Source of the DNA: Sipunculus nudus
Taxonomy: Eukaryota; Annelida; Sipuncula; Golfingiida; Sipunculidae
Assembly (NCBI GenBank): GCA_026874595.1
Contig: JAPPUL010000068.1
Span: forward strand, 1,129,001 to 1,193,000
Reading direction: 5' to 3'
DNA: 64,000 nucleotides
This document shows positions 9,330 through 17,817 of this stretch, in pieces. The position numbers and the translations under genes were made by a program. Within the stretch, counting starts at the first letter, position 1, and each line of letters starts with the position of its first letter. The notes under the pieces were generated by a model. It made no database searches. It had not been told where the DNA came from and saw only the letters and a program-made list of their open reading frames with translations.

Positions 9330-9890
9330 ATGAATATAATATTGTTAGGGGCGCCTGGGTCTGGGAAAGGGACACAAAGTGAATATATAGTAAAGAAGTA
9401 TAAGCTAGTCCACATATCAACAGGTGAGATGCTAAGAGAGGAGGTATCAGGCGGTACAGAGTTAGGGAAAGCGGCGAGGGTGTATATGGACAGAGGAGAG
9501 TTAGTACCGGACGGAATAATAGTAAAGATGATAGAGGGCAGGTTAGGGGAGGCTGATTGTGGGGGAGGATTTTTGTTGGATGGATTTCCGAGGACAGAAG
9601 TGCAAGCAGATGAGCTTGGCAAGATGTTGAAGCGAGTAGGGGTTAAATTAGACAAGGTAGTAGAGATACGCGTAGGGGAGGAGGAATTAAAGAGTCGTCT
9701 TATGGGGCGAGGTGCGAAGGAGGGTCGAACAGACGACAATGCAAAGACAATAGAGAATCGGCTTAAGGTGTATAAAGAGCAAACGAAGCCGCTAATAAGC
9801 TACTATAGGGGTCTTGGGCTCTTAGAAGGAGTAGATGGGGAAGGAGAAATAAAAGAGATAATGGAGAGAATAGACAAAGTGCTAAAGTAG
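9330..9890 (+). CDS. adk: Adenylate kinase (short, LID-less form)
   Basis: Phosphotransfer between ATP and AMP. The P-loop is GAPGSGKGTQ (residues 7-16), followed by ISTGEMLREE, LLDGFPRT and GRGAKEGRTDD. At 186 residues it is the short form in which the large lid (zinc-binding in some bacteria) is replaced by a brief loop, as in cyanobacterial and AK1-type enzymes. The ATG follows a purine-rich leader (ggggaaaaggaATG). It is followed by a 15-bp tandem array and then pyrR. A 201-residue minus-strand frame across the same DNA is a shadow. Confidence 0.95.
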   Translation: MNIILLGAPGSGKGTQSEYIVKKYKLVHISTGEMLREEVSGGTELGKAARVYMDRGELVPDGIIVKMIEGRLGEADCGGGFLLDGFPRTEVQADELGKMLKRVGVKLDKVVEIRVGEEELKSRLMGRGAKEGRTDDNAKTIENRLKVYKEQTKPLISYYRGLGLLEGVDGEGEIKEIMERIDKVLK

Positions 9891-9900
9891 TAAGGGTTGA

Positions 9901-9990
9901 GATTATGGTATTTGGGGCTATGGCATTTGGGGCTATGGCATTTGGGGCTATGGCATTTGAGATTATGGCATTTGAGATTATGGCATTTGA
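9901..9990. repeat. 15-bp tandem repeat, six copies, between adk and pyrR
   Basis: Six consecutive 15-base units spaced exactly 15 bp apart, plus a decayed seventh. The first three full later copies read ggctatggcatttgg. The flanking copies read gattatggcatttga or gattatggtatttgg. The array fills most of the adk-pyrR gap and ends 46 bases before the pyrR ATG. Two unit variants in blocks suggest stepwise expansion. No hairpin-plus-U-tract attenuator was apparent here. Confidence 0.95.
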
Positions 9991-10036
9991 GATTAGGATG
10001 TAAGATTTACATAGAACTGGAGGATAGGGAAAAAAG

Positions 10037-10591
10037 ATGGAAGTAGAGCGGGAAGATATTATGAATGGAGAAGAGATAGAGCAAGCGCTTATAATGATGT
10101 CAGAAAAGATATTAAAAAGAGGAGAGAAAAAAGGGCTTGCTTTTATAGGTATAGTTAGGCGAGGCGACATATTGGCAAAGCGGTTTATAGGACATATAGG
10201 TAAGGAGCTAAGAGGAGCTAAGATAGATTATGGGACAGTAGACATATCGCTTTATAGGGATGATTTTATAGAGAGGGGAGGAGATCTTAAGGTAGGGGAG
10301 ACAAATATATTATTCGACGTATCGGGCAAGCGGATAATCCTAGTAGACGATGTCCTTCAAACGGGGCGAACGATACGCGCAGCAATAGATCAGATAATGG
10401 ATTACGGGCGGCCGAAGAAGATAGAGCTTGCAATACTCGTGGATCGGGGGGGGCGGGAGTTACCGATATGCCCTAATTACTGTGGTAAGGAGTTATCGTA
10501 TGTAGGTTTTGAGAAAGTCGAAGTGAAGTTATTAGAGGAAGATGGTGAGGAGGGAGTAATATATATTAAACAAGGGAAAAACCGGATTTGA
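10037..10591 (+). CDS. pyrR: PyrR: pyr regulator / uracil phosphoribosyltransferase
   Basis: 184 residues with the PRPP-binding signature IILVDDVLQTGRT (about residues 99-111) and the RRGDILAKR loop. PyrR-type proteins bind pyr mRNA to control attenuation and often have uracil phosphoribosyltransferase activity. Its position directly ahead of pyrB and a pyrC-like gene supports the call. Its stop codon overlaps the TTG start of pyrB, indicating translational coupling. I did not find a convincing PyrR-binding loop in the leader, so the regulatory role is by family only. Confidence 0.92.
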   Translation: MEVEREDIMNGEEIEQALIMMSEKILKRGEKKGLAFIGIVRRGDILAKRFIGHIGKELRGAKIDYGTVDISLYRDDFIERGGDLKVGETNILFDVSGKRIILVDDVLQTGRTIRAAIDQIMDYGRPKKIELAILVDRGGRELPICPNYCGKELSYVGFEKVEVKLLEEDGEEGVIYIKQGKNRI

Positions 10592-11523
10592 AACAAAAGA
10601 GAAAAGATTTGCTTGGACTGTATGAGCTTGAGGGAGAAGAGATAGAAGAGATACTAAGACAAGCAGAAGGGATGAAAAAGATATTCACGCGTCAAGTAAA
10701 GAAGGTGCCGTTGCTGCGAGGAAAGATGGTAGTGAATGTATTTTACGAGCCATCGACACGCACGCGAACCTCATTTGAGCTAGCAGCAAAAGCCCTTAGT
10801 GCAGATGTAATAAACATAAGCGCAACAACAAGCAGTATAGTAAAACAAGAGAGTCTAATAGACACAGCAAAGACAGTAGAAGCCTTAAATGCAGATATAA
10901 TAGTGCTACGCCATAATGCCTCCGGAGCGCCCCATTTTTTATCTAAGAAGACCTCATTATCGATAATAAATGGGGGAGATGGAACGCACGAGCATCCGAC
11001 TCAAGCGTTACTGGACCTCTACACAATAAAAGAGAAAAAGGGTAGAATAAAAGGTCTTAAGGTAGCGTTGGTAGGAGACATAACTCACAGCCGAGTTTCA
11101 CGTTCAAATATAATAGGTTTAAATAAGTTAGGAGCAGAGGTAAGGGTGGTGGGTCCCTCGACATTGATACCGAGGAAGATAGAAGATTTAGGGTGCAAAG
11201 TATATAACGATTTAAAAACGGGTCTTAATGGAGTTGATGTAGTATATTGTCTTAGGATACAATTTGAGAGGCAGCAGGAGAGACTATTCCCGTCGTTAGA
11301 AGATTACGTAAGACAATACACGGTAAATGAGCTTAATATAAGATATGCAAAAGATGGAGCCTTAGTAATGCATCCAGGTCCTATAAACCGGGGGATAGAG
11401 TTGTCTTATGAAGTAGCCTACAGTGCAAATTCTACGATAGAAGAACAAGTAACAAATGGGGTAGCAGTACGGATGTCGGTATTTTCGTTACTTTTGGGGG
11501 GTCGACATGGGTCTAGTAATTAG
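10588..11523 (+). CDS. pyrB: Aspartate carbamoyltransferase catalytic chain
   Basis: 311 residues. It condenses carbamoyl phosphate and aspartate in pyrimidine synthesis. Carbamoyl-phosphate site motifs are YEPSTRTRTSFE (about residues 53-64), the HEHPTQALLDLY segment and VMHPGPINRG. Aspartate-loop residues RIQFERQ are present, so the enzyme looks active. TTG start overlapping the pyrR stop. Its 3' end overlaps the pyrC-like gene by 17 bases. No pyrI regulatory-chain gene follows. Instead the next gene is an apparently inactive dihydroorotase homologue, the arrangement known for ATCase:pseudo-DHOase complexes. Confidence 0.95.
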   Translation: MKQKRKDLLGLYELEGEEIEEILRQAEGMKKIFTRQVKKVPLLRGKMVVNVFYEPSTRTRTSFELAAKALSADVINISATTSSIVKQESLIDTAKTVEALNADIIVLRHNASGAPHFLSKKTSLSIINGGDGTHEHPTQALLDLYTIKEKKGRIKGLKVALVGDITHSRVSRSNIIGLNKLGAEVRVVGPSTLIPRKIEDLGCKVYNDLKTGLNGVDVVYCLRIQFERQQERLFPSLEDYVRQYTVNELNIRYAKDGALVMHPGPINRGIELSYEVAYSANSTIEEQVTNGVAVRMSVFSLLLGGRHGSSN

Positions 11524-12817
11524 GGGAGGATTAGTTATAAGCCCGACAAATGGACTTGCGGAGAAACTAGACATAGAGGTAAGTGGAGGCAGGATATTGC
11601 GAATGCAAAAGGGTCTTGGAAAGGTAGAGGGGGTGGATGAGATAGATGCAGGAGGTAAGATAGTAAGTCCCGGATTAATAGATATGAATATGATATTACG
11701 AGAGCCTGGTCGAGAAGATATAGGGACAATAAAGACGGGAATGGAGAGTGCAGCAGCAGGAGGCTATACCGGGATAGCGTGCATGCCGCATACAAGTCCA
11801 GTAATAGACAATAAGCTGGGTGTAAAATATGTGCTTAGTCGAGCAAAAGAGATATCGCTTGTAAAAGTCTTTCCAATAGGAGGACTTACAAAGGGACTTT
11901 TAGGAGAGGAGTTAAGCGATATATACGGGCTTTTTCAAGCGGGAGTATATGGGCTTACAGACATGACGATTATGGATGCAAATATAATGCGAAAAGGCTT
12001 TGAATATTGTAAAATGTATGATTTACCGATATTAAGCTATTGTGAGAATATGGAATTATCAAAGGACGGTTGTGTGAATGAGGGATATGTATCAACCTTG
12101 CTTGGATTTAGAGGGATCCCTAACATAGCAGAATATATGCAAGTGATGAGAGATATAATGCTTTGCGAATTCACAAACTCAAGACTTCATATAAAGACAA
12201 TATCAACAAAGGAGTCGGTTGAGCATATAAGATATGGTAAATGTAGGGGTTTGAAGTTGACATGTGAAGTAATGCCCTATCACTTAACTTTGACGGAAGA
12301 GAATTTAATTAATTCAAATTATGATACAAATTTAAAGATATCACCACCCCTAAGGACCCATGAAGATAAAAAGGCACTAATAAAGGGTTTGAAGGAGGAT
12401 GTAATAGATGTAATAGTAAGCGGACATATACCATGGCTTTCGAATGAGAAAGACACAGAATTTATAAATGCGCCTTATGGAGTAATAGGTCTTGAGACGA
12501 CCTTACCGTTAATCTATACACATCTTGTATGCAAGAAAGAAATTAGCTTAAGCCAAATGGTCCGTAAATTGAGTAGTAATCCTGCTAAAGTGTTAAAAGT
12601 TGAGGGGGGGGAATTAAGAAAGGGTGGCAAAGCAGATATAACGATTATAGATCCCAACTTGGAGATTGTAATAGGAGATGATTTTTTTCATTCGATAAGT
12701 AAAAACTCACCATATATAGGTAAGAAGCTAAAAGGCTTTGCAACACACACAATAGTAGAAGGGCAGATAGTATACGAGCGGGCTACAAACACATTTTACA
12801 AACGTATTATGGCTTAA
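11507..12817 (+). CDS. Dihydroorotase homologue lacking metal ligands (pseudo-PyrC)
   Basis: 436 residues, full-length amidohydrolase fold of type I dihydroorotase, with PGLIDM, ILREPG, ACMPHTSPV, NPPLRT-like ISPPLRT and APYGVIGLET. At every metal-binding position the ligand is changed: the D-x-H-x-H motif reads DMNMI (Asn61, Ile63), the bridging Asp position is Met153, the HAED histidine is Tyr178, the HIAHVST histidine is Thr231, and the TDHAPH aspartate is Gly306. Catalysis is therefore unlikely. By analogy with the inactive PyrC' subunit that helps assemble aspartate transcarbamoylase in Pseudomonas, it probably partners PyrB. The frame is intact and close to family length, so this is not ordinary decay. 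Confidence 0.85.
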   Translation: MGLVIRGGLVISPTNGLAEKLDIEVSGGRILRMQKGLGKVEGVDEIDAGGKIVSPGLIDMNMILREPGREDIGTIKTGMESAAAGGYTGIACMPHTSPVIDNKLGVKYVLSRAKEISLVKVFPIGGLTKGLLGEELSDIYGLFQAGVYGLTDMTIMDANIMRKGFEYCKMYDLPILSYCENMELSKDGCVNEGYVSTLLGFRGIPNIAEYMQVMRDIMLCEFTNSRLHIKTISTKESVEHIRYGKCRGLKLTCEVMPYHLTLTEENLINSNYDTNLKISPPLRTHEDKKALIKGLKEDVIDVIVSGHIPWLSNEKDTEFINAPYGVIGLETTLPLIYTHLVCKKEISLSQMVRKLSSNPAKVLKVEGGELRKGGKADITIIDPNLEIVIGDDFFHSISKNSPYIGKKLKGFATHTIVEGQIVYERATNTFYKRIMA

Positions 12818-12841
12818 CGATATAGAATATAGGCAAAGGAG

Positions 12842-12862
12842 TATCTTTAAAAGATAGTATTT
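12842..12862 (+). terminator. Weak hairpin between convergent pyrC-like and ctaB genes
   Basis: Six-base inverted repeat tatctt / aagata with a 3-base loop, followed by gtatttt. It lies 24 bases past the pyrC-like stop and overlaps the last codons of ctaB on the other strand. It could act as a weak terminator, but the stem is short. Confidence 0.3.
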
Positions 12863-13704
12863 TCGATTATAAGAGCAGAAAACAAAGTGAAAAGGTAGAT
12901 GAGAGAGTAAAGGAAGAGATTCTTCTGTAGGCTTCTGGACATATCTTTTAAGACATTGTACGATTTTAAAATTAAAATAGTGTTTAAGATAAGAGATACG
13001 ATTATATAAAATACTCCTTGTGTAATTGCAAATGCTAGGGTGAATATGACAAGGATTATGGTATATATGAAAATAATTTTAAGAGTATCGTGTTGATTTT
13101 TTATTACAGGTAACATAGGCAGACCTGATATTTTGTAATCTTCTTTAAAATAAAGCGCAAGTATCCAAAAGTGGGGAGGAGTCCAAAGAAAAATTATAAA
13201 GAACAAAGCCCATGGGACAATATCCATTACATCTCCTCTAACAGCAGCCCAAACGATTACAGGTGGCATAGAACCTGCAATCCCGCCTATGACTATATTC
13301 TGAGGGGTATTAGGCTTTAGATACAAGGTATAGAAGAGGCTATAAAATAGTATGGTAGCAAGAGACAGAAAAGCGCTTAGCAAATTGAAAACATAACCAA
13401 AGATAAAAACACCAATTAAACCTATAGAAATAGAAAAAGCTAGCGCCGAACTGGGGGTTATAATGCCCATAGGTAGGGGACGTCGTTTATTAGTTCTTGA
13501 CATTTTAGCATCAATATGACGTTCAAAGTATTGATTTAAAGCGTTTGCACAGCCTCCCGTTAGGTAAAGAGCAAATAGTATTAAAACAGAGAGTAAAAGA
13601 TTATTTTTTAAAAACTCCCCCTCTACAAATAACGCAGTAAGTCCACTAAATACTATAAGCAGCATAATACGTGGCTTTGTAAGCTCAATATAATGTGCGA
13701 TCAT
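12847..13704 (-). CDS. ctaB: Protoheme IX farnesyltransferase (heme O synthase)
   Basis: 285-residue UbiA-family polytopic membrane enzyme that attaches a farnesyl group to heme B for heme-copper oxidases. Motifs are TGGCANALNQYFERHIDA followed by MSRTNKRRPLP (first prenyl-diphosphate site), and WTPPHFWILALYFKEDY (second site). About eight hydrophobic segments are visible. No oxidase gene is nearby. It is the promoter-distal gene of a minus-strand run containing dxs and ispA, which make its prenyl donor. The gap to dxs holds repeats. Confidence 0.95.
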   Translation of the reverse strand: MIAHYIELTKPRIMLLIVFSGLTALFVEGEFLKNNLLLSVLILFALYLTGGCANALNQYFERHIDAKMSRTNKRRPLPMGIITPSSALAFSISIGLIGVFIFGYVFNLLSAFLSLATILFYSLFYTLYLKPNTPQNIVIGGIAGSMPPVIVWAAVRGDVMDIVPWALFFIIFLWTPPHFWILALYFKEDYKISGLPMLPVIKNQHDTLKIIFIYTIILVIFTLAFAITQGVFYIIVSLILNTILILKSYNVLKDMSRSLQKNLFLYSLIYLFTLFSALIIENTIF

Positions 13705-13756
13705 AACTTTTTTGATAAGTCCTTTATAAATAGCTCTTTATAAAAAAAAAAGCTAA

Positions 13757-13820
13757 CGAATCAAATAACAAAGACAAATAACGAATACAAATAACAAAGA
13801 CAAACCAAAGACAAACCAAG
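13757..13820. repeat. Imperfect direct repeats upstream of ctaB
   Basis: A block of about 25 bases built from caaataacaaagacaaa occurs twice, followed by an 11-base element (aaagacaaacc) also twice. It fills the ctaB-dxs gap, in the leader of ctaB. Nothing else was recognised in the gap. Confidence 0.75.
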
Positions 13821-13836
13821 ATTAAGCATAATTTAT

Positions 13837-15804
13837 TTATCTAAATATTTCTGTTTCTTTTTGTATGAGCTTCTTAGTCAGTTCAACTATCCCTTCAACA
13901 TCCAAATTAAGCTCCTTTAGAATCTGTTGTCTTTTTCCATGTGGTACAAACTTATCCGGTACCCCATGTATATATAGATTAAATGATGCTTTACTAATTT
14001 TATTTGCTTCCTCTAAAAAACATGACCCAAACCCGCCAATAATACTATGATCTTCAACTGTAATAATATATGAATTGTGTTCAAGAGCGTAACTTACAAG
14101 TTTAGTATCTATGGGCTTTGCAAAGCGTGGGTTTATTACAGTTGCATTTATATTCATATCAGCAAGAATATCAGCCGCTAAAAGGCATACTAAAGACATA
14201 GGACCATACCCAACAAGTACAATATCACAACCATGTCTTAAAACCTCGCCTTTCCCAAACTCTATCTCATCTGCAGTGCTTTGGTTATAATCTTTTGGTG
14301 CTATGGTCTTATCTCGAGGGAATCTTATGCTTGTTGGATATTTATTTAAGCGTAATGTATATTCAAGCATAGCCTTAAGTTCAAGTCCGTCCTTTGGTGA
14401 CATTAATACCATATTAGGCATGCACCGCAAAAAACTAATGTCAAATACCCCAGCATGTGTTGCCCCATCCTCACCTACAACTCCTGCCCTGTCTGTTGCA
14501 AGTAATACAGGACGTGCATTTAAGCATACCTCTTGAAAGATTTGGTCATATGCCCTTTGCGTGAATGTCGAATATATTGCACATACAGGCTTAAGGCCAG
14601 CTGAACTTTGTCCGGCGGCAAGTCCGAGTGCATGTTGTTCGCATATTGCAACATCAAAAAAACGGTCTGGATAATGTTCCTTAAACTTAGAAAGCCCTGT
14701 ACCTCCTGGCATTGCTGCTGTTATCCCTATAACTTTTAAATCTTTTTTGGCAATCGCAACTAAACTATCTGCAAAAACATTTGTAAATGCTACCTTCTCT
14801 ATGCTCTCCTCTACACTTTGCTTTATGCTTTTGTTTTGTTCAATTTCTTTTTTGGTAGTTTCTAACTTATTTTCTTTTACTGCTTCTTTTACTTGAGGAG
14901 GGGCTATGCCATGAAACTTCTCCGGATTGTTCATTGCATCTTTATGTCCATTGCCTTTGTTTGTTATTATATGTAAGAGTACAGGCTTTTTAAAATTCTT
15001 TACTAATTTCAAGCTATCAATTAATAAAGATATATCATGTCCATCAAACGGTCCAAAATATTCAAAGTCAAGAGCCGTGAAAAAACGTCCATCTACTCCT
15101 ACCTGGCGTTTTATTGCGGTTGCCAAGTTATCCAAGGCCTCCTTAACGGATTCTCCAAGCTTGGGAATCTTTGTTACCAAAGACTTTATTTCCTCTCGCG
15201 CCTCTTGATAACAGTTTGATAATCTTATTTTATTTAAATATTTGGCAAAGGAGCCCGTTGATTGCGATATTGACATCCCATTGTCATTTAATATAACTAT
15301 TAGATTTTCGTTTAGATGTCCTGCATGATTTAATGCTTCGAAGGACATACCTGCACTTAAAGCTGCATCTCCTACTAAAGCTATTGTCTTTCCTCCCATA
15401 CTACTAAGTCTTTTGCCTGACGCTATCCCAAGACTTAAGGATAGGGCGGTCCCTGCATGCCCCAATAAAAAAGTGTCTGCTTTGTTTTCTTTAGGATCTG
15501 TAAAACCACAAAGTCCATGTCTTTGTCTTAGCGTATGGAAAATATCTTTTCGCCCTGTTAATATTTTGTGAGGATAGCTTTGGTGACTTACATCAAATAC
15601 AATTTTATCATCTGCAAAAAAGTCAAATACATAATGCAGCGCAATGCTAATTTCAATTACACCTAAGTTTGAAGACAAATGTCCGCCTACTCTAAATACT
15701 ACATCCTCTATAAAATCACGAATCTCTATACTAAGTAATTCAAGTTCCTGAGTAGATAGCTTTTTAACATCATCTGGTCCTTTTATTTTCTCTAAATAAC
15801 TCAT
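13837..15804 (-). CDS. dxs: 1-deoxy-D-xylulose-5-phosphate synthase
   Basis: 655 residues. This thiamine-diphosphate enzyme starts the non-mevalonate isoprenoid pathway from pyruvate and glyceraldehyde 3-phosphate. GGHLSSNLGVIE, DVSHQSYPHKILTGR, GDAALSAGMSFEALN (ThDP/Mg site with LNDNGMSIS), TAMPGGTGL-like ITAAMPGGTGL and DRAGVVGEDGATHAG are all recognisable. It is slightly long because of a Lys/Glu-rich linker (around residues 305-340) between the ThDP and pyrimidine domains. The ATG is preceded by a duplicated TAAGGATTTAAGAA leader. ispA lies 70 bases upstream, so the two isoprenoid genes are probably co-transcribed. Confidence 0.97.
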   Translation of the reverse strand: MSYLEKIKGPDDVKKLSTQELELLSIEIRDFIEDVVFRVGGHLSSNLGVIEISIALHYVFDFFADDKIVFDVSHQSYPHKILTGRKDIFHTLRQRHGLCGFTDPKENKADTFLLGHAGTALSLSLGIASGKRLSSMGGKTIALVGDAALSAGMSFEALNHAGHLNENLIVILNDNGMSISQSTGSFAKYLNKIRLSNCYQEAREEIKSLVTKIPKLGESVKEALDNLATAIKRQVGVDGRFFTALDFEYFGPFDGHDISLLIDSLKLVKNFKKPVLLHIITNKGNGHKDAMNNPEKFHGIAPPQVKEAVKENKLETTKKEIEQNKSIKQSVEESIEKVAFTNVFADSLVAIAKKDLKVIGITAAMPGGTGLSKFKEHYPDRFFDVAICEQHALGLAAGQSSAGLKPVCAIYSTFTQRAYDQIFQEVCLNARPVLLATDRAGVVGEDGATHAGVFDISFLRCMPNMVLMSPKDGLELKAMLEYTLRLNKYPTSIRFPRDKTIAPKDYNQSTADEIEFGKGEVLRHGCDIVLVGYGPMSLVCLLAADILADMNINATVINPRFAKPIDTKLVSYALEHNSYIITVEDHSIIGGFGSCFLEEANKISKASFNLYIHGVPDKFVPHGKRQQILKELNLDVEGIVELTKKLIQKETEIFR

Positions 15805-15807
15805 CTT

Positions 15808-15835
15808 TTCTTAAATCCTTATTCTTAAATCCTTA
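15808..15835. repeat. 14-bp tandem duplication carrying the dxs ribosome site
   Basis: Two exact copies of a 14-base unit lie directly before the dxs ATG. On the coding strand the unit is taaggatttaagaa, so an AAGGA Shine-Dalgarno core is present twice, about 11 and 25 bases from the start codon. Only the nearer one is at a usable, if long, distance. Confidence 0.9.
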
Positions 15836-15874
15836 TAAATTTTCCCTACCGCCTCTCCTTAAGTAGGACTCAGG

Positions 15875-16756
15875 TTAACTTTTCCTCAAAAACATTATAT
15901 CAAGCATATCTTTTAACTCTTCATTATTCTTATAACTTCCTATTAAATCTTTGCTCTGTTCAAATAGCTTGCCAGCACGTGCTTTTGATTCTTCAAGCCC
16001 ATAATAGGCGGGATAGGTAAGCTTGTTCATAGCCGCATCCTTACCTTCACGCTTGCCAAGTTCTTTTAAATTCCCCTCTACATCAAGTATGTCATCCACT
16101 ATCTGAAACCCAAGTCCTATCTTATCTCCCAAAAGCCCAAGCCTTTTTATATCTTCCTCATCACCACCACCGCATAAGGCTCCTACTAAAACTGAAGCTC
16201 GTATTAATGCTCCCGTCTTCTTCTTATGGATATATTCAAGCCGTATCTCAAGATCTGACATCTTCTCATTCTCATCTTTATGAATGTTTGTTTTGCCTTC
16301 CTTTGCCTTTGCATCCGTCATCAAAACATCTTGAACCTGGCCCCCTACCATGCCGTCTACTCCACATGCCTTGCTCACTTCTCGTATCAATTTCAATATT
16401 TGCTCACTTCCTTGTCCCCCTCGTGTTAACCAATCAAAAGCAAGGGTCAAAAGCCCATCCCCTGCAAGTAGGGCCACCGCTTCGCCATAACGCTTATGGC
16501 AACTCTCTTTCCCTCGTCTGTAATCATCATTATCTATTGCTGGCAGGTCATCGTGTATTAATGAATACGTATGTATTAGCTCTAGCGCACATGCAGGATA
16601 GTATATACCAGATTCATCGCCAGAGAGCATCTTCTTTACCAATATACTTAATATTGCTCGTATCCTTTTGCCCCCTGCAAACACGCTGTAACGTATCGCA
16701 TCTAGTAACTCTTTGTTATATCCTTCCGCACTCGGCAAAGGTAAATGCTTATTCAA
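15875..16756 (-). CDS. ispA: Polyprenyl (farnesyl/geranylgeranyl) diphosphate synthase
   Basis: 293 residues of the trans-isoprenyl diphosphate synthase family. It condenses IPP with allylic diphosphates. The first aspartate-rich motif is DDLPAIDNDD, the second DDILD, and FAGGKRIR marks the N-terminal IPP site. Short-chain product length (FPP or GGPP) is likely from the motif spacing and the dxs neighbour. The visible start is TTG. However, the frame extends upstream through a K-K-K-E-I-D-F-F-L segment to near an AAGGAG about 36 bases earlier with no ATG/GTG/TTG there, so the true start is uncertain. A charged insertion lies around residues 148-165. Confidence 0.93.
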   Translation of the reverse strand: MNKHLPLPSAEGYNKELLDAIRYSVFAGGKRIRAILSILVKKMLSGDESGIYYPACALELIHTYSLIHDDLPAIDNDDYRRGKESCHKRYGEAVALLAGDGLLTLAFDWLTRGGQGSEQILKLIREVSKACGVDGMVGGQVQDVLMTDAKAKEGKTNIHKDENEKMSDLEIRLEYIHKKKTGALIRASVLVGALCGGGDEEDIKRLGLLGDKIGLGFQIVDDILDVEGNLKELGKREGKDAAMNKLTYPAYYGLEESKARAGKLFEQSKDLIGSYKNNEELKDMLDIMFLRKS

Positions 16757-16947
16757 AAAGAAATCTATCTCTTTTTTTTTACCTCTAATAACTCCTTATT
16801 CATCTATAGCCTCTATAAAAATCCTATGTGAAAATACTCTTTAATAATCTCTCATACTAGCATCAGTCTTCCATAATGACCCCACATTAAAAGATAATAA
16901 TTTTTATCTCCGTTTCCTTTTATATTTCTTTTATGTCTTTATCTTTT

Positions 16948-17817
16948 TTATGTACTTTGACCTTTTAAAGATAATTTTACTATGTCCTCAAGCTCCTCTA
17001 CGTTTATATATGTATCTTGGCAGGGCCCGTTTGGCCTTATGTTGGGAATCCCGTATACTGGAAGTTTAGCTCCAACATCTTTTATCCCGCTGACTAAATC
17101 CCTCTCGCAGGCAACTCCTATTATTTCACTCGGCCGGTATTCTTTTACTTTCTTACGTGCAACCTCCCCCCCTCCACATATTGCAAGTTCGACGTTGTGT
17201 TCCTTGCTTATCCGTTTTATGTTTTCGTAATTGTCTTTCGTCAGGCACCTAGGCAGCAATATCAAAAGTCTCTTGCTTTGCCCTCGGCTTTTATGCCCTT
17301 GTAAATATAACTTGTTTGTTACCTTCACAAACGAATTCCCAAGCCGGTCCTTATTATAGTTAAATAGTTTTCCAATAGCAAATACTTTATCTAATATATA
17401 GTTTAGGACTTTTAAATTAACTTTCCATCTTGAGGAGATATTTGTTTTTGTATAACTAGCTAGTAATAAAAGCAGATAATTTGTTAATAGGTATAGGGCA
17501 ACTAATATAAAGCCTATGAAGAATATTAAAGATATATTCTCGCCAAGTTCATTAAGTCTTGGCTCGATTAAATAATATACTGTATAGCTTATCCCTATAA
17601 ATATAAGTACTGCTATAAATGCGAAAAACAAAAATGTATGTTTTGGTGTGTCAACTCTAGCATTTACAGCTCCATCCCATGAAGCCCACTCAGTGCCAAG
17701 CTTCCTAACCCGCTCACCACCTCCTTCGCCCTCTTTCCCTTTTAGCTTTTGGTTTTTATCTATTTTTAATTCTGTCTTTTCTTTGTTCACGATGTTACCC
17801 CCATATGTTACCCTCAT
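16948..17817 (-). CDS. DUF116 family membrane protein
   Basis: About 280 residues. The C-terminal half matches the DUF116 pattern: LLPRCLT, AICGGGEVARK, IGVACERDLVSGI, PVYGIPNIRPNGPC. The family's function is unknown. The N-terminal part has two strong membrane helices (roughly 67-90 and 100-125) after a charged, Glu/Lys-rich head. The first in-frame ATG lies inside the 13-bp array. A GTG at 17790, just outside the array and after GGGGGT, is a more natural start. It neighbours isoprenoid genes and a UPF0200 kinase. The conserved Cys in GVACERD and NGPC suggests metal or redox chemistry, but that is speculation. Confidence 0.82.
   Translation of the reverse strand: MRVTYGGNIVNKEKTELKIDKNQKLKGKEGEGGGERVRKLGTEWASWDGAVNARVDTPKHTFLFFAFIAVLIFIGISYTVYYLIEPRLNELGENISLIFFIGFILVALYLLTNYLLLLLASYTKTNISSRWKVNLKVLNYILDKVFAIGKLFNYNKDRLGNSFVKVTNKLYLQGHKSRGQSKRLLILLPRCLTKDNYENIKRISKEHNVELAICGGGEVARKKVKEYRPSEIIGVACERDLVSGIKDVGAKLPVYGIPNIRPNGPCQDTYINVEELEDIVKLSLKGQST

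Noticed and set aside
9134-9739. 201-residue minus-strand frame across adk and its leader
   Set aside because: Antisense shadow of the clear adk gene; Ser/Pro/Ile-rich with no motif or ribosome site.
16207-16788. 193-residue plus-strand frame over ispA
   Set aside because: Mirror of the prenyl synthase gene, whose catalytic motifs are intact.
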